This document shows, piece after piece, positions 12,001-22,895 of a DNA stretch of 64,000 bases. The position numbers and the translations under genes were made by a program. The stretch lies in assembly GCF_965638725.1 (NCBI RefSeq), contig NC_134950.1, forward strand, positions 107,344,802 through 107,408,801, written 5' to 3'. Numbering within the stretch: the first letter of the stretch is position 1; every line of letters starts with the position of its first letter. The notes under the pieces are model-generated. The model searched no databases and was not told where the DNA came from. It was given only the letters and a program-made list of their open reading frames with translations. The DNA comes from Aptenodytes patagonicus (taxonomy: Eukaryota > Chordata > Aves > Sphenisciformes > Spheniscidae).

Positions 12001-15000
12001 CTCTCTTTTACTGGGGAACCCCAAAGAGGAACACAGTGTTCCAGACACTGCCTCGTAAGCATTGAGTAGAGGGGAATAATTGCTCCTCTCAATCATCTGC
12101 TCTCGTTAATGAAGCCCAGCATGTATTGCACTTATGTTCAGCTCATTATCCAGCAAGAGCCCAAATTTTCTGCAGAGCTGGTACCTAACCAGTCAGATCC
12201 TGTACCTGTTGCAGGGGGTTATTCTACCCAAAGGTACAGGACCTTGCATTTGTCTTTGCTGAAGTTAATGATGTCAGCCAACTCTGCAAGCTTGGCAAGG
12301 TTCCTTTCCAGCAGCAAGCCAAGTGCAGTTTGTTCTTTGCTATACACTTACAAATACCAAATTCCTTGTTGTCTAGAAATTATCTTGTTGTTTTGGGATG
12401 GGAACAGGAGAAGTAATGTAAGTTTACCCAGAATACATTTATTCAGAATAACTTGATCCATTAACTCACCTCTTTGAAGATACCTACAGAATCACATGAG
12501 CAAGTGAAAAAGCAGTTATAACTGAAGGTGAAAGCCCTAAACCTAAGTCTATGGGTCCACTTTAGCCACCTAAGTTTGAACATGCTGAGGACTTTAAGTA
12601 AATGCACACTAAATGACAGTGGTCTTAAATAGTTTTTTCTTGTTCCACAATTTTCTGACTGCCTGTCCAGAAAACCAAGATCTTAAGAGGAGCAAGGTGA
12701 ACAGATGTATCAGGGTCTCTGTGGATTCTCCATGTGAGCGAGTTCTACACACAAGACATGCTGTAGAGTAATTTCAGCTGAACAGAAACTAGTCAACAGA
12801 ACTTCTTGTTGGAAGGCTTACTTCACTAAACTTTCTGTACGCTCCCCATAGCTTTAAAGAATGGAGGCTAATGAAAGTATTTTAGACAGTCACAGGACTG
12901 GTAGAAAGGAAACACAAAGCCTTTATTTTATCTACAAGTAATTCATTGTGAGAGATCTTTAAAAATGTAAGAATAAAAACCTGCTGAGTTAGCCATCTCC
13001 ACAATTAAAATCAGTTGGCTAAAATAAGTCTACTAATTTAGACCTATTAATGGCAGGATAGTCCATCTGAGAACAGCTCTGAAAGCTGCAACAATGTGCT
13101 AGGTAAGAAGGAGACAATGAAGCACCACTAAACTGAAAAACACTGGGCAAGTTAACAATTGCATTATGCCTGTGTTTATGTGAGCATACATATAAAAAAA
13201 GATAAAGTTATAAAAATAAATGTCACAGGAATATGTAGAAACAAAATACTAAAATTACTATAATTGTAATTGCTATAATCTAGTCCTGTATCTTGATATA
13301 ACAAAATGATAGTACCAAAGCTGACATTCAAAACATAATATAAAATTATTTTTATTGAAAGAGGGCTGCTTAAAGACACAATATACAGTTACATAAATAC
13401 AAAGAACCAACATAATGGAAATTTAAATGCAACTGAACTACACTCAAACCAGGTATCTCAAAACAGCAAAACCATTCTGAATACATCAGAAATCCTTTAT
13501 CCCCTAATGGTAACCAGTGGTATTCAATTCCCAAAATGCTTACAAACCCATTCCAGGTTTAGAAACAAGCTAGCAGGAACATAGGATGCTGGTGTTGAAA
13601 ATTAATGTTTTAATGAGTTCACAAATGATAAATAAATATCAAGAGACTACCTGGAGACATGTGATGCCAACAGAAAAGGCGCCACCACAAGAAACTGACA
13701 AGACTTACTAGATATATCTGAGGTCATACCTATGCTGCTGAGCGTACTACAAGACAGCTATTTTTAAATGAGATGTGCGATGTAGCAGAAACATTCTAGC
13801 CACTGAAGCATGAAGCTGTATATAAACCAGTTCACCACACTGAGAGGCAGCAGTACTATAGTTACGTGTAATTATCTTTCCAAAACACTTGAGAAAAATT
13901 CAATTGGTGAGTGAAGTCTTGTAGATTGTCTAAGTGTTTCCAGACTTCACTGTGAATTTTTCTGAACTCACCTAACTATACTATTCACTTTTGAATGAAG
14001 CTCTAACTTCTGTGACAACATTTCAGTATCACTGTTTCGGTTAATGTATTTGTACCTTTTAATTTCATCTATTTTGTTCTGCTGCTGAGGAAGGCTTCAT
14101 TTAAATGCATGATCTGCAGTAAAATGCAACACATGCATTTCATTCACTATCACTCACTGGACGATCACCTAAAGTTTCCAAAAAGGAATTGATTACGTTA
14201 GGATTTTCACAAGTGTTTAAGTCAGGAACTTAGAGCAACACCACTAAATCTTTAACATTATTGAATTAAAAGACAGTTTATCAATCTAATGTGATGTGTC
14301 AATACTGAGGTAGGTAAGAAATGTTAGTGGAAAAAAGAAGTGCACTCAAGATAGCATTGTAGGACATGAAATCCGTACTAACATAGCAACTGTACACAAA
14401 ATCTTGACATATCTTGTAAATCAAACCATTCTACAGAGGAAAGGGGATTTTTTTTTTTAACTCAGATGTCAGGAAAAGGTTACTTCTTGACTGTCATTTT
14501 GAAAAAAATCCATTATATTACATCAGTCACTGAAATTCATCTCCTATTGATAGCACGTGTTAGAGCTATAAAGGAAGCAAAAAGAACAAACTTGCTGACT
14601 TTATGTTAATGATACTTTTATATTACCTAGGAATATAAAGGGTGGATGACAAACATTAGAACTTTGACAACAGTTAGGCATGTAGGAAATTTAGGGCTGG
14701 CATTGTACAATGAGAATTTTGGCAATAGAATCAGTGGCCAAAAGTTATGACTAATGTCAGTAGCATTGGGACTTCATAAGGAAATCAGAAAGCTTCTGAA
14801 TACTTCATTTGAGCATGACTATTCTTTAACTTAGTCTTACACCTGAAAAAATGTGATTTTCTTCATAAAAGGTAAACATGCAAACTGTCTGCTATGAAAA
14901 TCCTGAAATTTGGTAGGAGGGAAAAATTGAACAAATAGCCTTTACATGCAAAAAATAGTACAGAAATAACTCCAAGAAAGTCACAGAAAACATAGGAAGG

Positions 15001-18000
15001 CCTCACAGTTAACATCCGCTTAAAAATATACATCTTGCTATAGTGATTAGTCAGTTAGTAGTACTAGTTCTACTAGTAACTATAATAGAAGTAGCTATCT
15101 TCACTTTCTGTGGCCTTTGATATCAATGACAAAGCAATGAACTACAACATGGATGGCAGATCAAAGTTCACAAAGCAATAATATAGCAATTTCTTTCGTA
15201 GTGCCACAGAAAAGAAAAAACAGCACAGCTTCCCAGAGGGAACAATCTAGTTTTCTTCCCTTGTGTTACTGTGAGCACAAGATAAGCCTATTATCAAGAC
15301 ATTTCAAAGGAACATATGCAAACAAAAAGGAAATAAACTATCTTATCAAAACATTTGTGTATACAGTTAATCTGTAAATGAGGTCTGTGCATACCTGTGA
15401 ATTTAATCAAGTCATATCCTCATAGGACAGTAATATAAAAGCTGAAGTGCAGAATATAGTATTGTTTTGTATTCCCTGAGTTTTACCTTGATCCCTACTT
15501 CAAAACAACTTTATTCTGAACTAATTTTGTATTTCCAAAATACAGTCCAAACTGATAGACTTAATGGAGTCTGATGTTTTACAGGAGCCAGTGTAGTCTC
15601 CTCAAAACATGAATGGGATTTATGCCAAAGCTGAACACACTTATAATCTAACCCTGAAAGTCCACATCCTTGCAACTTCAAAGTCATCCATTGATGGATT
15701 TTTTTGAACAATCTCATTTTATTTAAAAGTGGTAGCAAGTACTTGAAATAACTAGATTAAGGGAGTTTGTTGCTTGCTTTCTTCAGCTTTCATTATTTAC
15801 ATTTCTGCTACGGTAAACTAACAAGCCACAACACTGACTGACATACTCCTTAATACACATCATGCTGGTGATTTTTCTTGAAAGGCATCCCTATAAAGAT
15901 GTGGTCTTGATGTCATTTCATGTTATCAATGGAACAGCAACTGAGGACACTGAGTTTGTCTAGTTTGGAGAGAAGGAGGCTGAAGGGCGACCTCACTGCT
16001 CTCTACAGCTTCCTGAGGAGGGGATGTGGAGAGGGAGGTGCTCATCTCTTCTCCCTGGGATCCAGTGCCAGGACGCATGGGAATGGCTCAAAGCTGCGTC
16101 CCTCAGGGAAGGTTCGGACTTGGCATGAGGAAACACTTCTTTACCGAGAGGGTGGTCAAACCCTGGAACAGGCTTCCCAGAGAGGTGGTCGATGCCCCGT
16201 GCCTGTCAGTGAATGGGGCAATGAAGAGGCATTTGGACAACGCCCTTAATAACATGCTTTAACTTTTGGTCAGCCCTGAAGTGGTCAGGCAGTTGGACTA
16301 GATGATCGTTGTAGGTCCCTTCCAACTGTTCTATTCTGTTCTATTCACACCTATTGAACTATGGCTCTGACAGCCGTACTCTGATTGCCTGTTACAGTGC
16401 CTAAGGCAAGCATGGACACATACTACAGCAACTAAGGCCACTAAAGTCATACTAGGACTGTTTAATTTACTAGTACAGATGCAAGCTGTATAAACTTGAG
16501 ACACAGACTCAAGGTCACATGACAGTAAGTAGCACAGCAGAGAATTAAACGTTCATTCCCCACATCCTAGAAAGGATGGATGGACAGTGCCTATCCAAAA
16601 GAAATGCATTCTACAGCATTTTTAAAAACAAAAAAGGAGATCAGAAATATTACTGACAGTTCACTTAGACTTTACTAGGAATCTGTCATGGGCGGTGAAA
16701 GTATTTTATCCCAAACAGTAAAAAAAACAAGACAGAAGAGCCCCAAACACAGAGATTAAAAAAACTGTAGTCTGCTATTTAAGTAGACGATAAAAAATTA
16801 ACAATGTTAAGATTGCATTACAAATGTTACATCATGACACACATAAAAAGCATAAAACACATGGACAGACTCTCTACACAAGATTTTTAAGGAAACTCCC
16901 AACCCCAAGCCCATTTTCCTTAAAATTGTCTGTCCTATAAAAACAAGGAAATGCATTTATGCAGTAAGCATGTATTGTTTACTTACATAATTGTCTAAGG
17001 CTTGCAAGCATGAACACTATGAAAAGGCAATAATCAGATTTTTTTTACATGTTAATTCAAATGCAGGTCCAAACCTTGGAGTGCAGTAAGCTTTGAAGTC
17101 TAAACATTTCTGATATGAAATGTGGTTGTAGTAGAGACTGAGTTTTTCTAAAGAACTTAGATGCTGAATACCCTCTTAATACATAGAAAACAAACCAAGT
17201 TAACATTTGTACATCACTTCAATAAACCAGTAAGCTAGAAACTGAAAGTTTTTGCTGCATGGCACGAGTCAGTAGCGTCTTCTAGGTAAAATGCATGCTA
17301 ATATTGTCCATGTTCTGATGGACACACTGAATTAAACCTCCTCCCACAAAGCCTATAAACAAAATCTCAAGTTATATAACACCTACTAGGCTGTATCAAA
17401 AGACAGAACCAACATGCTCAGTCTCCCTTCCATACAAGGCTTAGGTCTTCACATAAAATGGCTTGGGGGTGGGAGGAGGGTGTTGTTTCTTTAGAGGGTG
17501 AGGAGAGGTGTGAGAAGAGAAACAGACATGACTGGATATCTGTTGTCCATATAAAGGTATTTGGTGAACAAAGCCTGCCTTTGCATACTTTCCAAACCAA
17601 GAATATTTTACTTTAGAGGAGCATAAAGTTAAAAGAGAAGCAAGACTGAATTATGAACTCGGTCCTCCTTTAATATTGGCATCCATCAACCTGAGACTGT
17701 GGCATCATGAGATGACCTGATCTAACAGCTCACAGACCCTGAAAGGGAGGGAGCTGACAATACTTTTCCCCTATTTTTCACTTTCCATACTTCCAATCAG
17801 AAGTTGTCAATGCACGTACTTTTTACCTTGCACAAACGCTTGTGTTCTCTGGATTCCTCTGTGAGCTTATGCAACATGTCAACTTGCCAGAAAACAAGCC
17901 TACCAGGAAAACAAAGACTGTCTTCTCTGCTAGGTTAATGAACCGAACTCATTCACAGAATTGTCTGACGAGTGCCAGAGAGAAGGCAAGGGAAGGTGCA

Positions 18001-18969
18001 GGACTATGTGGCCAGGAGCCATGGATGAGGGAGGGAGGACCTGAGGTATGAGAAGGGAACAGAGAAGATACAGGAGCAAAAGTTTTCCCTTGCTGCGGCA
18101 GCAAGCCACTCATTTCACTCCGTTTTTCCTGAAAATAACCTGATCGCTACAAACTAGGAAAAAAATAGCAATTTTATTTTTGTATTACCATTGCAAAAAG
18201 CCATAAAAAGTAGAATGAAAATTAGCAAACTTCCTTTTAATTACAGAAAGACATCTCGGGGTAAAGCCTGACAACCAGCTTTTGAAACAGCATGTGAAAC
18301 CTAAGTGCTGGCTATTTCTCCTTTGCCACTTCCAGTCACTTGTTCAAGTTTTCACACCTCTCTCTACATTGTCTCTCTTCATTGCGTTACATCACTACAG
18401 TAAACCAAACTGGAAAGCTGATCCAGTTGAAAGATAACCACCTGGGATATTTTCTGGTCTTCTAGTATCTTTTTCTTTTTTTACATTTATTTGAGCACTC
18501 AGCCATACAAAGGTCTGTTTTAGTGCCTGTGGTAGGGGGCAGGAAGCAGCAAATACATTTATTTCAGCAACACTACTGCTCAACATCAATTCATGGACTT
18601 AATTGTTATCTCACCTGAGTCAGAAAAACTTCAAAAGTAGTAACTGCTGAATATACTGATGCCGTTTTTCAACAAAAAAGTAACTCAGATAACTCCAAAA
18701 CACAAGCAACTACTTGAGACCCCCATGACGCTGCTGAGAGTTCTGTGATTTGCGATGTTTGAGTTTCTGTGAAATCATAGTCACAATTAAAGAGAAGTTC
18801 CTCCGAGAGTCGTCAATTCAACATGCGGAGGTAATATGTTCTTCTGCATTCTCATCCACTACTGCAATACAATCTTTGTGACACACTTTTAAGTTTGAAA
18901 TACTTACTCAAGCTCTACATCTACCTCACTCAAACCACCGCCAAAGGCTTGTTTGCTACGGCTGCTCAT
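5913..18969 (-). CDS. Putative seven-exon gene, unrecognised ~195-aa coiled-coil-like protein
   Basis: I do not recognise this protein. The model joins seven minus-strand blocks: 18969-18908, 17899-17827, 17016-16987, 14084-13972, 9370-9286, 8079-7986 and 6043-5913. Phases run 2,0,0,2,0,1 and the total is 588 nt ending in TAA. The predicted protein is rich in Glu, Lys, Gln and Leu, with helix-forming stretches (for example KIDEIKRYKYINRN and MLSQKLELHSKV) typical of coiled coils, a hydrophobic segment after VTDFHEDC, and a Ser/Glu-rich C-terminus. No signal peptide or membrane segment is seen. The start ATG lies ~75 bp from a CpG island, a sensible promoter. Introns contain one antisense and one sense CR1. 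Two weak points are the acceptors of exons 5 and 6. Alternatives are extra unseen exons, a longer 3' part, or a decaying gene. The exon-4 block is the strongest single piece. Confidence 0.5.
7986..8079 (-). CDS. Exon 6 of the putative coiled-coil gene
   Basis: The donor is ATCCAG|GTATCAA. The open frame reads DLSKKDPNLKLQDEAETY, then DKITVQANFTTHP. The phase-compatible acceptor (AAGACTCAG) lacks a pyrimidine tract. A better-looking one 14 bp upstream (ACATTTTCAG at 8093/8094) would need a different incoming phase, so an unseen small exon upstream is possible. Confidence 0.45.
9286..9370 (-). CDS. Exon 5 of the putative coiled-coil gene
   Basis: A strong donor, ATAGA|GTAAGTTTG, closes an open 85-nt frame reading ETEVSLQEVTDFHEDCAAVC and then AFLGRDR. 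The acceptor chosen (CTCTGTAAG|G) fits the phase but is only moderate. A GAG acceptor at 9388/9389 would add six codons in the same frame. Confidence 0.5.
11556..12335 (-). mobile_element. CR1 LINE 3' fragment, antisense, diverged
   Basis: It starts with the reverse complement of a CR1 tail (AGAATCATAAAGTAAC, then AGGTTGTAAGGGACCTCTGC). It continues through the antisense of the CR1 RT C-terminus (CTCCTCTGGACTCTCTCCAG-type and AACACAGTGTTCCAGACACT-type segments). About 780 bp, 5'-truncated and with many substitutions, so fairly old. It lies in intron 4 of the putative gene, in the gene's own orientation. Confidence 0.85.
12336..15940. other. Intronic non-coding sequence
   Basis: AT-rich sequence with no repeat recognised. 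It contains exon 4 of the putative minus-strand gene (13972-14084). Confidence 0.4.
13972..14084 (-). CDS. Exon 4 of the putative coiled-coil gene
   Basis: This is the most convincing block. The acceptor is GCCTTCCTCAG and the donor TTAG|GTGAGTTC. The 113-nt exon is open in phase 0 and encodes a helical, charged stretch with DEIKRYKYINRNSDTEML followed by SQKLELHSKVNSIV. The acceptor is a tandem CAGCAGCAG, so one or two glutamines may be spliced in or out. It ends in phase 2. Confidence 0.6.
15941..16346 (+). mobile_element. CR1 LINE 3' fragment, different tail type
   Basis: It carries a degraded RT C-terminus and 3' UTR: GGAGAGAAGGAGGCTGAAGG, then CCCAGAGAGGTGGTCGATGC, and ends GGTCCCTTCCAACTGTTCTATTCTGTTCTATTC. 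The 3' repeat (TTCTATTCTG) differs from the ATTCTATG tails of the other copies, implying another CR1 subfamily. It lies antisense to the putative host gene. Confidence 0.88.
16987..17016 (-). CDS. Exon 3 (30-nt microexon) of the putative gene
   Basis: A strong acceptor, TTGCCTTTTCATAG, and a donor, TTAT|GTAAGTAA, enclose exactly ten codons (CSCLQALDNY) in phase 0-0. The reading joins smoothly to exon 4 (DNY then QQNKIDEI). Because it is short and phase-neutral it could be optional or a chance block. Confidence 0.4.
17827..17899 (-). CDS. Exon 2 of the putative coiled-coil gene
   Basis: The acceptor is TTTGTTTTCCTGGTAG|G and the donor CAAG|GTAAAA. The 73-nt exon accepts the two bases carried from exon 1 to give Glu and stays open. 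It encodes a charged helix including LHKLTEESREHKRLCK. It ends in phase 0. Confidence 0.5.
18908..18969 (-). CDS. Exon 1 (start codon) of the putative coiled-coil gene
   Basis: ATG at 18967-18969 sits in a good context (A at -3). It opens a 20-codon frame beginning MSSRSKQAFGGGLSEVD, ending in phase 2 at a near-consensus donor, GA|GTAAGTAT. It lies just outside the CpG island, on the side expected for a transcript leaving it on the minus strand. Confidence 0.5.
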
Positions 18970-19044
18970 TTTGAAATAGACTAAGTCCGTACACGCTTTC
19001 TAAAGCGTACTTTCAGTAGCTACAGGAAAACAAGCTTTAGCCGC

Positions 19045-19560
19045 TGACGAACAAGTGCAGCTGCGTAGCGGGCGGGGCTTGCCACCGCCTCAGCGCGGGA
19101 AGGTGCCGCCCTCGCGGTGCGTGGGTGGGCCCGAGCGTGGGTTCAGTTCCTGGCGGCGGCTGGGTGGGGCTGGCGCTAGGGCTTTCTTCGCCGTCGCTGC
19201 TGCCGCTCCGCCGCGGGCTTGAGGTGTGTAGGGGGGGGCTCCTTGTTCCCTGTGCGGAGGGCCTGCGGGGAGGGCGGAGGCGTCGCCGGCTCTGGAGCTG
19301 CGGACCAGCATTTGCAGGCGCCGCTCACGGAAGTAAAGCGGAGGTGACGCCGTGGGCCGCGGCGAAGCGTGCCGCAGCCCTGGAGTGACGCATCAGGTAG
19401 TCAGCTGGAGCCCTCGTGCGCTACTGCGAGTACGGGACCTACGGGCTGTCGGCGGCAGCGGGGCCCTGATGGCGCCCCTGACCCCAGAGCTGGGCTGCGG
19501 CCAGCTCTGCTCTAACAGGGCACGTATAGGGTGTGCTCGACCCTAAACATCTGGAGGGTG
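19045..19560. promoter_or_regulatory. CpG island, likely (possibly bidirectional) promoter
   Basis: About 500 bp of CpG-dense, G+C-rich sequence sits in otherwise AT-rich DNA. It contains a GC box, GGGCGGGG (19070-19077), an ETS-type ACGGAAGT (19327-19334) and TGACGCATCA (19386-19395). No TATA box is seen, as usual for such promoters. The putative minus-strand gene starts 75 bp to the left. On the right a possible plus-strand first-exon donor, CATCAG|GTAG, lies at 19396/19397, and a short frame ATGGCGCCCCTG... (19469-19546) ends in TAA. A plus-strand partner is not established. Confidence 0.75.
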
Positions 19561-19698
19561 AGGGCCTGGGCCGTTGCGTTGTGGAAGCAATAACGAAAGG
19601 GGAAAGACAGAAAAGGAGAAGTTGGCCGCGTGTTTGTATTTCTGTGCCCGAAACGTGAACGGTCCCGGTCTGCGCTGACCGAAGATGTCCCTGCTCGT

Positions 19699-19766
19699 TG
19701 TAGGGGGGTTGGACTAGATGACCTTTAAAGGCCCCTTCCAACCCAAACTGTTCTATGATTCTATGA
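19699..19766 (+). mobile_element. CR1 extreme 3' tail
   Basis: Only ~68 bp remain: GGGGTTGGACTAGATGACC, then CCCCTTCCAACCCAAACTG and TTCTATGATTCTATGA. It is a severely 5'-truncated insertion directly beside the CpG island. Confidence 0.85.
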
Positions 19767-20930
19767 AAATGCCGCTAGTACCTACAAGCTATTGCCGTCT
19801 GCCAGCCAGTGCGGAATTTTTGCAGTTGCCTTCCTTTCATCGCACGTAGGCACAGTGTTGTTAAACAAACTCGTTTGCCACCCTTTGTAAACTATTAACT
19901 TGAAATATTTTATTTATTGGTGATGAAAAAGTAATTACATTCTGAAAAAGTGCATAGAAAATAAAATACACTTTAACTTGCTGGACTTCATTAATTTTTT
20001 TAACTGGTGTAGGAAGATGTTTATGGGCTGTGAATGCAGATGATCAGTTTTTACCAAGTATCAGTTTAAAACAGCAAGTTTATCCTCAGGTTTAATAAAG
20101 TAGTCCCTAAAGTCCTCTAAATTGTAACCATGTTGCTATACTAAAGAAAAGGAATGCATGATGATATTTAGCCATGGAAGTTTCTTGCCTTTTTACACAC
20201 CTGTACTGCCTACCTTTTAAAAAATTGATATAAAGACAAACTCTCTTGAGCGCTGATCTCTAGCTGCTTTTATTTCTATTTGTCTTTCCAAAATATTTGC
20301 ATTATATTGACTATGAATCTGATACATTTCCTTTCGGTGTCAATAGGGAGTCTTTCTGTTGGTTTAATGGGAGTTGGATTAATGACTAAACCATGATTCA
20401 GATTTGTAGCCTCTTGATAAAGAACAGATAAAAAGCCTGATTATGAATAGTGGTGAATTTCTTAGAATAATCAGAAAAAAAGAAACTTTTAAACAGGATC
20501 TGATCTTCTCACATTAAGGTCTGCAAAAGTAAGCTCATTGCAAATCTAAACCGTCAGAGCTAGGTAAGATGAACACAACTTTCTATTGACACCAGCTTAA
20601 GAACTCATAAGTGTAAAATCTGTGCGGGTACTATGAAGGAGGACAGATGGTCTGGATGTATATAATTATGTTCGTGTGCAGATGTGTTACTATTATGGTA
20701 TTCCTGAAATATAGGTTATATGGCGTATCTTTGGCTGTTTATGGAATAAGGGATGTTAGCAAGAAGGAAGAGAATCAAAGGGCAAAGTAGTTGCAACATT
20801 CATATCTATCATTGTGTTTAACATCTGACTTTTGTGCTTTTTTTCTCTTAGTTCCTACCCATTAAATAGCACCTTTATTTATATTATACACTTGTCGCTT
20901 GAAATACCTGTACTCTGAATCCAAAACCAC
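19767..20930. other. Non-coding, nothing recognised
   Basis: AT-rich sequence without convincing exons or repeats. Confidence 0.4.
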
Positions 20931-21210
20931 AGAATCATAGAATGTCCTGAGTTGGAAGGGACCTATGAGGATCATTGAGTCCAACTCCTGACTCCACACA
21001 GAGCAATCTAAAAGTTAAACCATGTGCCAAAGAGCGTTATCCAAACACTTCTTGAACACTGACAAGCTTGGGGCCATGACCACTTCCCTGGGAAGCTTGT
21101 TCCAGTGCTTGACCACTCTCTCAATGACGAACTTTTTTTCTAATACCCAATCTGAACTTCCCCTGACACAGTTTTATGCCGTTTCATCGCATCCTATCTC
21201 AGTTTCCTAG
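20931..21210 (-). mobile_element. CR1 LINE 3' fragment, antisense
   Basis: It begins AGAATCATAGAATGTCCTGA, then GTTGGAAGGGACCTATGAGG, the reverse complement of a CR1 tail. It runs through antisense 3' UTR and the last RT codons (TTCCAGTGCTTGACCACTCT). About 280 bp, moderately diverged. Confidence 0.9.
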
Positions 21211-22895
21211 TGTTCTTTCTGCTTAGTCGGAGTTATTTTTTAAAGATTTTGTTTGTAATTTCATTGTTTTTAGTAAACATAATTGTTCCTTACTTTATAA
21301 GGAGTTTGTAGCTCAAGCATCTTACCTTTTTATTTGATCTACTTCAGACTGTTAACCCACCATTCTCTACGTTACCTGTTTAGGACCTAATTTTGTCGCC
21401 ATTATAATATATGGCTGATCATCCATGTAAGTTATTTTTCAATTCTTGATCAGTTTTTGGAAATGGAATAATATTTTATTGCTAACCTAATATAACCTGA
21501 TATAACTCATCCATCCATTAAAGTCCTATCAGTTACTTTGAAATTAACATTCAATGTTTTCATGTACTTTTTTTGGGGTACAAGAAAAAAGCTCAAAAGT
21601 CAAATTTGAAAAGCAGCAGGGCCAAATAAATGGAACCTTTAAAATAGCTTCAAAAATTGGAGTGATTTTTCTCCTGTTATAACCTTCGAAGCAACCAATC
21701 TGCCACTTTTTGCTAGTAGGTCCAGGGATGATTTCTTTTTTCTTATGAAATAACTGGCTTCAATAGGATGACTCATAGAATAAATTTCAACTTATTGCAG
21801 AAATGGTAAAATTTGGACCGTAGCCTAATGTCCAAATAAGCCATAAGCATGCAATGCTTAAGAAATTGAACAGCACCAAGAAGAGTGTAAGATGACAAGA
21901 ACACTCCCCAGACAACAGAATAAATGAAAAAAAAAATAGCATGAACAGTTTACATAGATTTCTCCTCACTCAGTCCATTTTTTACCTGTCAAGGCAGGTG
22001 TATCAGTCTCATGATGAGTGCAATGGATAAATTGGCAAGGACTAGCAGTTGTTTTTAGCTTCTCTGTAGCATGGAATGTACCAATTTCCTCGGATTATTC
22101 AGGACTGTAATGTAATGTATATCTTAAGTAAATTGGAAGTACATTGTCTCAATCTTGCCTGCTCCATTTCTGTGTAACATTATAGTTCTTGCTTTGGTAT
22201 TTATGTATCGGTTTTACATTTGTTATAGAGTATTGGGTAGTATTCTGTGTTTTGTTGTTTATGGAGTAGATGTTCTGTGGACTCTTGTGGACTGGGCACT
22301 GCTTTCACGGATACCTATGACTCTGGAGAGCTGGGCTGGAGCAGCCAGGTTGTTTCTTTGGTTGTGTCTGTATTGCTAAATAAGTACAGCCAGAGGCTCT
22401 TTTCTACTCCTAGTGGCATACAATGTTCATATCCACAGTACCTCTGACCACATGTGATGCCCTGGTAGCTCTAAGACAAAACAATAATTTTTTTGTCTGT
22501 TTTTTAGTTCAAAGTATATGATGGGCTGCAACACAGTCTTTGTATTATTTCAGAGCAGTGCTTTCACAAACTGGAACAAAGAGTATATGTTTTATGATTA
22601 GGTTGTGTTGTGAAGGCTATGTAGTGGAGAAGGGAGCAAAACCTAACAGTTTTCTCTAGAGTGGCTGTTGGGAGTGGTCCCTGGTATATGCTACCCCTTG
22701 AACTGTGTTCTGGCCTTAACGTAGGAGAGTGCAAGTTGGTACAGTTGAAAACTGTACTAGAAAGTGTGGTAGACTTCAGCGTTCTCCTTGGCCCTGCTTT
22801 ATTTAGCAGTTTAGAACAGATGATTAATATGATGAACTGTCATCCTTTGTTTTTTACTTTTGTAATTAATTTCATAAACTCTGCACAAGCACCAT
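21211..22895. other. Non-coding, nothing recognised
   Basis: AT-rich sequence. A block near 21380-21424 with an acceptor and a GTAAGT donor has stops in every frame. Confidence 0.4.

Larger units (their letters stand above)
16347..18907. other. Introns 1-3 of the putative gene
   Basis: Besides exons 2 and 3 it holds an exon-like block (18442-18526) with excellent splice sites and an open frame whose phase does not fit exon 1. A minus-strand frame at ~18610-18880 reads protein-like but is broken by three stops. Confidence 0.4.

Noticed and set aside
12468..12481. 14-nt block with a pyrimidine-rich acceptor and GTGAGT donor on the minus strand
   Set aside because: Too short to judge and would break the phase of the gene model. 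It is also close to CR1-derived sequence.
18442..18526. Exon-like block with excellent splice sites (CCCCCTACCACAG acceptor, ATCCCAG|GTGGTT donor) and an open frame ALKQTFVWLSAQINVKKEKD...
   Set aside because: Its open frame needs incoming phase 0, but exon 1 ends in phase 2. Joining them gives an immediate stop. It could only be used with a different first exon.
18610..18880. A minus-strand frame with protein-like pieces separated by TGA/TAG; the internal TGA was considered as a selenocysteine codon
   Set aside because: Three stops, no clear splice borders, no known selenoprotein context and no SECIS-like element noticed.
19090..19741. Several open frames on both strands in and beside the CpG island
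   Set aside because: High G+C removes stop codons by chance. None has family resemblance, and the ATG at 19469 ends after 25 codons.
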